A stretch of DNA of 64,000 nt, from NCBI GenBank assembly GCA_029168955.1, contig JAPDOI010000959.1, forward strand, positions 62,001 to 126,000, written 5' to 3'. The notes beneath the pieces were generated by a model, which ran no database searches, was not told where the DNA came from, and saw only the letters and a program-made list of their open reading frames with translations. The position numbers and the translations under genes are program-made. Position 1 is the stretch's first letter; each line of letters opens with the position of its first letter. Below, piece by piece: positions 55,415 through 64,000 of this stretch. The DNA comes from Aplectana chamaeleonis (Eukaryota; Nematoda; Chromadorea; Rhabditida; Cosmocercidae).

Positions 55415-56983
55415 GTGAACATAAACTCCCTTATCCCGCGCTCTGCCAAAATCAATGTTTTTTACTGGGATCAACATCCACGAGGTCATCATCCACGAAA
55501 AATTTTGTGATAGACGGTTCACCGGAAAGTCATGAGAAATAGCCTGCGCTCTATCCCAGTAGGTATTTTGATCAGCGCTGCACAAAAATCAGAGTTTTCG
55601 CACTGTGTTCAACATCAGCGAGTGCCTGAGTTTTTCATACAGAACGACCGCGTCGGCCACAAGGTCTTTTTCAACCTTCTCGTCCAGGTTTTTCATACGT
55701 ATCGACGGGGCAGGCCACGGCAGATCACGCCCAACTCTGACCGAGGCCTAAACCGCCTCGTTCTACTGAATGCTCGCTCGGCACTTCAGAGCATGCCCTG
55801 TAGTGTAGCTTTGAGGATCTTGAGAGTCTTCCAGAACCCATAGGAGCCTCTAGAGAGGACTCAGAGTCATTTTTCATCGCCGGCATCGACCGCTGCGGCG
55901 ATTTCTTCCCTTACCACCACCACCAACGGCCTACAGTGGGATGGTCCCTCACGGCTGATTCTCGGAGGGGTGATGCCCTTGCCGCAGAAGTGGCGGCAAG
56001 GATATAACTTCCCTTACGGTCGGCACTGCCCACGATCTCTGTTGCGGTACATGGAAAATGAGACGCGTGACGCGTCTGGCCGAAATGGTCAGATGGTGCG
56101 GCTTGGCCGAAACAATACAAGATATTGCGCTCGGGCAATACAGGATGATGGTACGGGTCTGGAAGGCGTGATCGGGCTCGCGAAAGCACTTAATTCGCCT
56201 CAGACCCGTCTTAGAGAGGTCTGGCAGTGGAACGGTTTGCTCACCTTTTCGCTACGTGCGCGAATTTGTCAGCGGACGGCTCGCTTACCATCCTAGAAGT
56301 GCCTGATAGTGCGAGTCCGCCGGTATCGGTTTCCCTCCCCTTAACATAAAACGTTCACCGCCCTTGACAGCATATGGCACGCCTCTGAGTATCTTAGATA
56401 CAAGGTGTTCAGAAACGCGCATATTTTGGCGCGGCAAGACTTTGCCAACATATTTCTGAGCACAAAACATTTAAGCGTGTTGAATATCTGCTCACGAAAA
56501 AGAATGATGGATATTGAAGGACTTTGAACGTTTGGACAAAAAAGGTCTTTCGTTTTTCGATAAAAACTGTTTGACAGCTTCTTCGTACTCACACAATGGG
56601 CCGATCGCGGGCGAAAAATCCCGTTTCGTACCGATCGCGTGCGACTATCGTACTGACGACGGGCTAAAATTGCATTTCTTACCGAATGAGCGCATTTGAG
56701 TACTGACCGCGCACACGAAATACTTCTCGCGGTCTGTACGTCTAAGCTCCGTACCAACCCCTCGCAAACCTCCATAAACGCGTACTGACCTCGCGCATTA
56801 ATCCATGCAAATGGTCGGCACGAAATAAGCCTTTTTCGCCGCGTTCGGTACGAGAGCCCACGCGGTTAGTACGCAAGTGCTCGCGTTCAGGACGCAAGAA
56901 AACTGGTGGGTGAGGTTGGTTTGTCAGTTCGCGTGGTCGATACCCAAGTGTTCGGGTCGGTCCACTCCATTGTCTGAGTAGCT
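55415..56983. other. Unassigned, moderately GC-rich
   Basis: 55700-55750 resembles 35060-35110 (ACTCTGAC...GGCCTAAA). 56580-56960 has scattered CGTACTGAC(C/G) motifs. No gene is recognised. Confidence 0.3.
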
Positions 56984-57226
56984 ATGAGCAAAATTCAGAA
57001 CATAGAATTTGCTAGAAAGTTCTCACTATTGCTTCCACGCGGCGATCCAATAAGTTTGCATTCTTCAGGTGCGCAAGATCATCAAGGGAACGCACAAATT
57101 CAAAGAAACCACGAAGAAGCGAACGAATGGCGAAAATGGATACACATATTTAGTTTGATGAAGTTTTCAATAATTGGTCACGTCTGCGATTATGTCGTGT
57201 TTATATCGATGTTCGCATTTCGATGA
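56984..57226 (+). CDS. Unassigned 80-codon ORF
   Basis: It reads MSKIQNIEFARKFSLLLPRG, then a polar stretch ending HEEANEWRKWIHIF and a hydrophobic end (CDYVVFISMFAF). The order polar loop, EWR, hydrophobic segment resembles the end of a Cys-loop receptor only loosely. No splice-supported model was found; it may be chance. Confidence 0.18.
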   Translation: MSKIQNIEFARKFSLLLPRGDPISLHSSGAQDHQGNAQIQRNHEEANEWRKWIHIFSLMKFSIIGHVCDYVVFISMFAFR

Positions 57227-57309
57227 GGAAGATAAAATTTATGAAATATTTTTGATCATTCTATTTTTTATGTGGGGTTGCTCCACATTAGCACAGGTAG
57301 GGAAAACTG

Positions 57310-57680
57310 TAGTAGGTTTGAATGAGCCGGAGGAGGCGGTCAGAAAACGGCAGCAGGGCACCGAAGGACGAAGCAAGGGAACCTTGAAAGTGCCGGAGCA
57401 CGAGAATCAAACGCGGTTGCGGGGCACCTCAAAATGCCGTAGCAGGGGCACCCGAGCGCGGCTGCAGGGGGCTTTTGAAAGGGCTGGAGCAGAGGCTCCG
57501 AAGGCGGTTGCAGGGCACCTCAAAGGGCTGGAGCAGAGGCACCGAAAACGGCTGCAGGGGGGCATTGAAACGGCTGGAGCAGGGGCACCAAAGGCAGCAG
57601 CAGGGGCGTCTTAAAAGTGCCGGAGCAGGGGCACCGAACGCGGCTGCGGGGGCATTGAAGGCAGCAGCAGGGGGAACGAC
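57310..57680 (+). repeat. Minisatellite, about 54-57-bp unit
   Basis: Units of the type GGCTGGAGCAGGGGCACCGA, then AAGGCGGCTGCAGGGGCACC recur six or seven times. Long ORFs on both strands across it are repeat-derived. Confidence 0.75.
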
Positions 57681-57837
57681 TCCGCCCACTTTGGCTGTCG
57701 GAGCCGACGTCCTCGACCGCTCCGACGGTCGTCGGACGGGGTTCCGATCCCCAGTTTGCCTGAGTAAGAAGTTTTGAAAAAAATCTGCTTAGCCCTGGAA
57801 ACACACGCGAAAGAACTATGAGACCTCGGCTTGGTAC

Positions 57838-58005
57838 TAGAGTGTTGCCCGAATATTCGTTTATTCGAATAATATTCGAATATTCGAACATTCAAAGAAG
57901 TGGAATAATCGTTTATTCGGATATTCGAATATTCAAAGCAGTAAAATATTCGGTTTATTCGAATATTCAGCATGAATAATTTGAATATTCGACAAGATCG
58001 CACTC
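57838..58005. mobile_element. Short TTCGAA element with TAGAGTGTTGCCC end
   Basis: It begins TAGAGTGTTGCCCGAATATTC and ends GACAAGATCGCACTC; the interior is GAATATTCG repeats. Related to 58422-58526. Confidence 0.6.
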
Positions 58006-58009
58006 CATT

Positions 58010-58421
58010 TTGCCCTGATTTTACATTGCAAACATCTTAGCGTAATGACACCTAATTTCTCACAATTCTTCAGTACCTCATGAATTTATAGTTATAGCAA
58101 GTATGTACAATCCTTACATATAATAATATATTAAACTTCTCGTAGGATTCTTTCAAAACGCTAGAAATGCCCATTTCACCTTTGATTATAGAGAAAAGTT
58201 TAAATTTTGAGCGACGGATAAATATAGCAACACTTGAGGAACAGGAAAGTTTCTAGCAAAAACGGCCACATTATATCATTTCCATGCGTATTATTATGGA
58301 ACTGGTTCAAGGTGATGCTATTCGTCCACTTTCCCGGTGGACTTCACTTGAATTCTCAGGCTGACAAAAGATTTGAGTTGTCAAGAGGGTGCAGTTTATG
58401 ATTGAATGGGATAGTACGCAA
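58010..58421. other. Unassigned, nothing recognised
   Basis: Spacer between two related short TTCGAA elements. No coding signal is seen. Confidence 0.3.
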
Positions 58422-58526
58422 TAGAGTGTTGCCCAAATATTCGTTTAATCGAATATTCAAATAAGTGGATTATTCGAATTATTCGTTTATTCGAATATTC
58501 AAAAAAATTATTCGTTCCAGCACTCT
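58422..58526. mobile_element. 105-bp TTCGAA element
   Basis: TAGAGTGTTGCCC at the left and CCAGCACTCTA at the right are inverted. The interior is TTATTCGAATATTC repeats. Confidence 0.65.
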
Positions 58527-58734
58527 AGAGAATGTGCATATTATAGAATTCAGGTTCATGAAATAGTAAGTGTGACCGAATGTGAGTTTGTGCCTTCTGT
58601 AAACACACCGACCTCAGAAGCAACGTCGCTGGTGATGACTTTTTTCCAGATAACTTGTCCCCAGTCTTTCGGAAAAGCAACAACAGAACAATTTTCTCGC
58701 GTGTCGCCAGACAGACATGGAAATAGGCACTCTC

Positions 58735-58836
58735 TATTTTGGAAACAAATTTACTGGGGTCCATCGCATGCATGCGAGCGCGTTCATTTTTTTCGCATGC
58801 GATGGGACACAGTTTATTTAACCCCGAAATAGAGGG
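58735..58836. repeat. Imperfect palindrome around GCATGCATGCGA
   Basis: CTCTATTTTGG...CCATCGCATGC pairs with GCATGCGATGG...CCGAAATAGAG. ORFs on both strands (58572-58832 plus, 58845-58525 minus) run into it and have no known domain. Confidence 0.5.
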
Positions 58837-59096
58837 TAATCGCACACTGAGGGCGCACGCTGCCCGTCGTTCTGTACACTGACAGAAACACCAAGATATC
58901 GAGACTACTCACAAGCAGTACAACATCTATGTGATTGATCGCCCATTTCCTCGAATCAGCCATACCAAAAACTTCACCTACAATTCAAGAAAAAAATCTT
59001 AACTTTCACACAAAAAAATGATTTAAAACTTGATCAACATAAACGCCTGTAAGACTGAAGAGGATGAGTGTGTCAGTGTTTCTTAAAGGCAGCATA

Positions 59097-59547
59097 CACT
59101 CTCGTAAACGTGATTGAGATAACTACGGAAATAGAATGGTATGGCCCAGATTGCAACGCCTACGCATTTTGAAGTGTCAAAAACGACCAACGATGCCGCT
59201 ACATGAGTTAGAAGTTGGCCCCGCAGTGTTTTTTCACGCCCCCCGTATTTGCCCTTTTACGGCAACGCAAGGTTGCTGGGTCATATTGACCGTCGGTACT
59301 GTTGGTAGGTTGTCTAACAAGTGAACCACACACGTGACTGACTGCGAAGATGGCCCAACAACCCTGCGTTGGAGGAAAAGGGCAAATACAGGGGGCGTGA
59401 AAATACAGGGCGGGGCTAACTTCTAACTTATGTAGCGGCATTGTGGGTCATTTTTGTCACTTCAAAATGCGTAGGCATTATGTTGTAAGCCATACGGTTC
59501 GATTCACATTGTTACCCCGACCACGTTTACGAGCGTGTATGCTGCCT
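59097..59547. mobile_element. Long-palindrome TTAA element, subfamily 4
   Basis: AGGCAGCATACACTCTCGTAA and ACGAGCGTGTATGCTGCCT ends; TTAA 59093-59096 and 59548-59551. Third copy of the 6339 and 26064 type. Confidence 0.85.
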
Positions 59548-59551
59548 TTAA

Positions 59552-59996
59552 AGGCAGTGTTCACGATGAATATCGCGCTCGAGTTCGACCCAAAAATGGT
59601 ATTGTTTGGTCGTGAGGTAACTAATAGTGAAGAAACAGGGAAAAAACGTTCGGAATAAGTGAAAATAACAGTTTCTAAATTCAGGGCGTGGACGAGAATC
59701 ATGCGCCCTGCTGATTTCGGCAAGCGCGCGCTAATCGCGAAATCTGCGCGAATCGATAATGCTAACTGCGGCAGAGTTTCTTGGCAATTTGCCATCGAAA
59801 CGTGTGCGGCGCCACAAGCTCGTCCGATTGGGGGGCGGAACGGGATAGGTAGGCGCACCGGGAGAGCTTTCAAAGCCGTTTGTATTTATTTCTGGCCAGT
59901 TTTCGTTGCTTTCTTCGACCTTATCCTCTACAGCACCTGCCAACTTAGTGTTTCACACCGAGACCTCGAGAACGAGATCTATCGTGAACACTGCCT
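59552..59996. mobile_element. TTAA element abutting the previous one
   Basis: AGGCAGTGTTCACGATGAA at the left and ATCGTGAACACTGCCT at the right, with shared TTAA 59548-59551 and TTAA 59997-60000. The ends are subfamily 1, but the interior is different and lacks the core block. Confidence 0.85.
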
Positions 59997-60139
59997 TTAA
60001 GAGAGGTATTGAATCAAGAAAAGCAAGGAAGACACGCTTTCGTTCCAACTGAACTGAAAGACGAAGACGAATGGATGAGAAGTGTGGAAAGCCGGGTTGA
60101 GTGGACCGATGCATGGCATGGCTGGTTTCAGCGGCCCTT

Positions 60140-60295
60140 GATTTCGCCGCAGTAGCTCCGCAGTAGTACCGCAATCATTGCGGCGCTATCGCGGTATTTG
60201 ACACAAATGCGAGGTCACTGATTCGTCATTGCGGTACGATTGCGGAACTATTGAGGATTCCGGCGCGACTGCGGTACTACTGCGGCCAGTTCTCT
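60140..60295. repeat. Inverted GCGGTACTACTGCGG motifs
   Basis: CCGCAGTAGTACCGCAATC and GATTGCGG/GACTGCGGTACTACTGCGG occur in both orientations; related to 44836-45005. Confidence 0.6.
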
Positions 60296-60422
60296 CAGTG
60301 TAGGTGGCAGCCCCACCAAACACCTCATCCCACAGCAAAGGTACAATACCCGCGCTATCTTTTGTAAAAACGGGGAGCATTTGCCAAACTTGGCAAAAAA
60401 GCGTCCGTTGGCTGTAACTTAC

Positions 60423-60558
60423 GTGAACGGAGACATTTTCAAATTCTGAAAGTGTAGTCGTGTTCACAGCGTAATCAACTATCTGACGATGTGCACCATT
60501 TTCCTCAACTCTCTTATTTTGGCATGTTTTTGAAGGAAAACATTTTTGCTTTGCACCG
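60423..60558 (-). CDS. Candidate internal exon, unassigned
   Basis: Bounded by ACGTTTTCAG and a strong GTAAGT donor, both matching nematode consensus. Fully open in one frame for 45 codons (CFPSKTCQNKRVEENGAHRQ, then IVDYAVNTTTLSEFENVSVH), incoming phase 2 and outgoing phase 0. An upstream open segment ending at an ATCG/GTAAAT donor (near 60788) would match in phase. A competing reading uses CACTTTCAG at about 60447 with ATG ten bases later. No domain is recognised. Confidence 0.35.
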
Positions 60559-60599
60559 CTGAAAACGTCGCGCGCGATGGAGGAGCGGCGGGCTCGCGA

Positions 60600-61230
60600 C
60601 GAAAGTTTGAGTAGTAATTATAAGAGTAGTAGAAGGGTAAATTCCATGAATCCTCAACAAAACAACTGCCGGTGGGACCGTTTTTACACTTGTGTAAGTT
60701 AAACTTTCTAAAACGTTGTTGCAGTACGTTGTTTGTGTGAAGAGAACTATGGAAGTTGAGTCTAAGTTTACAAGACTTAAATTTACCGATGGGTGAGACA
60801 ACTTTGTTTTGTAACGAATCTATCGAAACCTCCAAATTTCCTCCATAAAGCTTGTGGTTACCAAGCGTTTACCTTCTCACTTCCTTCTGTTTTGTCTATT
60901 TTCCTCCATTGTTAATGATCCACAACCTCAGAACTTGAAGAGTTCAGATCGGGCTACTCGACCAAGAGATGAACAAAATGCATCTCTTCAAAATTATTTC
61001 TGGCTCTCATTCTCGAACCTACCATTTTATTGATTCCACCATTTATTGGTCTTTCTAGAGGTGAAAAATCGAGTGTTGATATTCTAGTGACCGCAGTTCA
61101 TTACGTCTGGATTCAAGGGATGCAATCCCTTGAACGCTTGAACAATTGCTCTAATCTGTTAGATCAGTGCTATTCAACGGTGCAACAGATATCTCATTTC
61201 GAAAAATTGCATTTCATTAGATGGTTCTGT
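60600..61230. other. Possible intron and unassigned sequence
   Basis: Minus-strand ORFs of 95-118 codons (60835-60479 and 60801-60514) overlap the candidate exon and have no domain. A perfect short palindrome TTCAAGGGA/TCCCTTGAA lies at 61108-61131. Nothing else is recognised. Confidence 0.3.
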
Positions 61231-61236
61231 ACGGAA

Positions 61237-61437
61237 GGCGGACAATGGTGGCGATCTATGACGTCATAATTGTGTGCGCCGCCTTCGTGTGTGTGTGTGT
61301 GTGTGTTCCATTTATGAACGAGGGTGCGTTTTCGGCCCAGCAGTTCTGGTGCTTTCCTCGTCAGAATGAGGGACAAATTCACAATTCTCGAGCATTGGGC
61401 TTTTAGGCTTCCACGATGCCAATTTTTGCATGGTGGA
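61237..61437. repeat. Left arm of an inverted duplication
   Basis: GGCGGACAATGGTGGCGA...GACGTCATAATTGTG at 61237 is repeated in inverse at 63500-63548, and GAATGAGGGACAAATTC...GGGCTTTTAGGC at 61360-61410 is repeated in inverse at about 62930-62985. The arm contains a (GT)10 tract (61287-61306) where the other arm has about 222 AC units. It overlaps the transposase 3' part. Confidence 0.8.
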
Positions 61438-62359
61438 AGCACTTTTATGAACTGGCGAATTATCCTGCACCAGTCTGGCGTATCCTATCAATAATCTTTA
61501 TTAATTTACACGTATTAGGAATTCTATTAGACTGACGATGGTATTTTCTCCTAATGAAAGGCAGGTATATTTCCTTCAGGATCTCACAGTACTTCTCGCT
61601 GTTCAATCGTAAACTTTCGGGGAATATCGCCAACTTTGTAGCACTTCTCATCGAGATGCCACCCCAGACGTACAGCTTTGCCGGGTGCTTCGCTCGTGAA
61701 CGAAGCCTCGAGATGTAGTCCCCTTTCTTGACATAACAGAATTTGACAGAACAGGGCTGAAAATATTAGTTCCAATTTTATAATTCTATCGGGTACAAAT
61801 TTATGTTTTTTTTCTGAATTACCTTGAAATGTGGACTCATCAGAAAATACGCAATCCGAGAAATCCTTGTTGCTCTCTACCATAGCGCTGCAGAACTCCA
61901 GTCTCCACTGCTTGTTCGGATTTCGGATGGAGTGGCAGTACTTCGTAAATTTTCTTTGAAAACCCATGCCATTTCTTGGAGAGCGCAGTTGCGTTTCCCT
62001 TACAGCCACAGTTCGCAAAGCGTAGATTCTTTTCCGAATCGCAGGGATTGTGACGTTTGTGTGTTGGCATTGTAACTGTCAGCGATGATGTTCCGTATTG
62101 CTCGAACATGAGGAGCCAACAAACGAGCTCGGTAAGGGATTCGACCTCCATGCACACTTTTCGAGTAAAACTTGGCCAAGAATCTTCGCATCTGCTGGTA
62201 TGAAACAGTGTTGTCTAGCGCAAGAACGGCCCTGAAAATATCAGCGATGGAACTCTCACTTTTCCTCTTACCGAGAATTATATCAGCGTATTTAAAAAGA
62301 GTCATTTGTAGAACCGCTTCGCAGACAGAAATATGTAAGGTGTGGGCGAAGAATGGCAC
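61400..62359 (-). pseudogene. Tc1/mariner-superfamily transposase, decayed, with an intron
   Basis: DDE transposase. Frame 1 (62359 to about 62060) holds the N-terminal region. After a frame change near 62055 the text reads TIPAIRKRIYALRTVAVRE, then WRLEFCSAMV and DCVFSDESTFQ with the first catalytic Asp. A 65-nt segment (GTAATT...ATTTTCAG, 61822-61758) looks like a true intron. Next come KKGDYISRLRSRAKHPAKLY, VWGGIS, LNSEKYCEILKEIYLPFI and, past a stop at about 61460, LVQDNSPVHKSASTMQKLA with the second catalytic Asp. The final DDE block (SPDLNPIE-type) was not found. Terminal inverted repeats are not identified. Confidence 0.82.
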
Positions 62360-62382
62360 GTAGTGATTAATGGACCGGGAAA

Positions 62383-62595
62383 GTTGTCAGTGTGTTCGGT
62401 GTCGTCGGTTATTACGCGTAGGGCGCGAGTTCGAGTCCTGCTGACGGCCGAGTTTTGTCTGCGTGGTTAGCGTTGTTCGTTATCACGCAGAAGAAGTGAG
62501 TTCGACTCCTGTTGGCGGCTCATAATTGCCAGCTGCGGCGGCGCGCGAGCAATGCTGTGCGCGCAAAAGGTGCAAGTTTGATTCTTGTCGGCAAT
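62383..62595 (+). repeat. Tandem array of three tRNA-like units
   Basis: Three B boxes (GTTCGAGTCC at 62429, GTTCGACTCC at 62500, GTTTGATTCT at 62576) are spaced 71 and 76 bp apart. Unit 1 (62383-62448) has a 7-bp acceptor-like stem GTTGTCA/TGACGGC with two G-U pairs and TTATTACGC after a D-arm-like block. Unit 2 is similar in sequence (GTTATCACGC, TGAGTTCGACTCCTG). Unit 3 (62525-62595) is 71 nt long with a 5-bp T stem and 6 of 7 acceptor pairs (ATTGCCA/CGGCAAT). The anticodon arms are deleted or abnormal, so functional tRNAs are unlikely; tRNA-derived SINE heads are the simpler explanation. Confidence 0.6.
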
Positions 62596-62897
62596 CGCGT
62601 TATGCCAGATGTTCCAGCCGACTGGCGTACGAGAGCCAATTAATTTGGATCACATGTGAGAGTATTGAAAGAATGTTTCGACTAAAGCAGACCATAGAGT
62701 TTTTCATTAATAGTGCTCTACCAAAACTTTCTCGTATGGTTATGCACTTTCTAACACAAATCGAGTATAGTGCACTGTGTTGGTGCGTAGACGGTTGAAG
62801 GATCTATTGTTCTGATGCCCTCACCTCTGCAGACTTTACGATGCCCTTCCATTTTCGCAATCTTGGTAAAAGCAAAGGGTAAGAATAGAACACAGAA

Positions 62898-63548
<651 letters not shown>

Positions 63549-63549
63549 C

Positions 63550-64000
63550 AGGGATGGGCACGCGTCCCGGTTAACCTTAGGGGTGCATATTAAACGTTGC
63601 AGAGAGGGCAAAGGGGGGTGCCTAAACCGAACACCAAAAAGAGAACGAAGTACATGTTCTGTCGGATTTCAGGAAAAAAATAATACGCACTATTCTTCTG
63701 ATTTGTCATATCTTCTTCCCCGCTTTTTGAGTCGAACACTAAAAGAATTCAAATTACTGATAGAGATGCAGGTTGTGTTCGCAATAATTCATAGTTGCTG
63801 TTGAAGTTTGTTTCGATGAAGGAGTGAACACTACTCCGTTATCTTGTAGCAAGTAAGGATTGATGTGGTGTCATGTTTCTTTGGTGCAACGTTCATTGAT
63901 TACGCAGGTGGCTACCGATTCGAGGTAAAGATATAATACAAAGACAGCGCCCAGGAAAACTATCATTCGATTTCAAAAAAGATTAGCGAACTGATGTATA
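63550..64000. other. Unassigned, nothing recognised
   Basis: A plus ORF of 73 codons (63583-63804) has no domain. No repeat is seen. Confidence 0.3.

Noticed and set aside
56984..57226. C-terminal exon of a second Cys-loop receptor
   Set aside because: The resemblance (EWR followed by a hydrophobic end) is loose, with no splice-consistent neighbours or conserved motif.
57174..58003. Overlapping ORFs of 86-146 codons on both strands
   Set aside because: They are produced by the GGAGCAGGGGCACC minisatellite and a TTCGAA element.
62383..62595. Functional tRNA genes
   Set aside because: B boxes and some stems are present, but the anticodon arms are deleted or oversized, so no anticodon can be assigned.

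Overview
This is a eukaryotic intergenic and intronic window and looks nematode. The evidence is short introns of about 59-71 nt ending in TTTCAG or TTTTCAG, a glutamate-gated chloride channel (GluCl)-like gene typical of invertebrates, and remnants of RTE, jockey/CR1-like, mariner, Tc1-like and hAT transposons. No prokaryotic operon, CRISPR array or rRNA is present. The species cannot be named from the sequence alone.

The one host gene I can assign to a family is at the left edge, on the minus strand. It is the 5' part of a GluCl-like Cys-loop receptor (exons 3997-3880, 1979-1872, 1812-1767, 1374-1203, 1141-1016). Codon phase agrees across every junction, and the gene runs off the left edge inside the Cys-loop. 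Its introns carry an RTE fragment, a tRNA-derived SINE-like dimer and several MITEs. Less certain gene pieces are a possible two-exon 44-residue membrane peptide (7948-7743) and unassigned exons with good splice sites at 55033-54717, 60558-60423, 28663-28510, 10072-10170 and 31232-31316.

Most of the rest is mobile DNA. The dominant class is a set of 0.44-0.6 kb terminal-inverted-repeat elements whose ends read AGGCA...TGCCT and which sit at TTAA (409-892; 4278-5549; 20352-22642; 25089-27013; 27660-28120; 28900-29371; 39871-40345; 47939-48536; 53641-54120; 59097-59996). Several abut each other through one shared TTAA. One is inserted inside another (20428-20866 within 20352-21280), which shows the TTAA duplication directly because the empty site is preserved in a sister copy. 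Other classes are 136-bp GC-rich elements with TTA duplications, many long palindromic elements, and hAT elements with 8-bp duplications and repeat-rich ends. The best hAT is 37422-40723 (duplication ATGTCGAT, decayed transposase inside); a non-autonomous one is 45205-46937. Two internally deleted mariners (19429-19989 and 23270-24066) retain opposite halves of their transposase.

The right end (61237-63548) has a decayed Tc1-like transposase with an intron, a tandem array of three tRNA-like units, and an inverted duplication whose one arm has 10 GT units while the other has expanded to about 222 AC units (63038-63482). Minisatellites lie at 29690-30450 (42-bp unit), 41690-41900 and 57310-57680. 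Positions of element ends come from reading the sequence by eye; families with well-defined ends are accurate to a base or two, and entries marked approximate are not.
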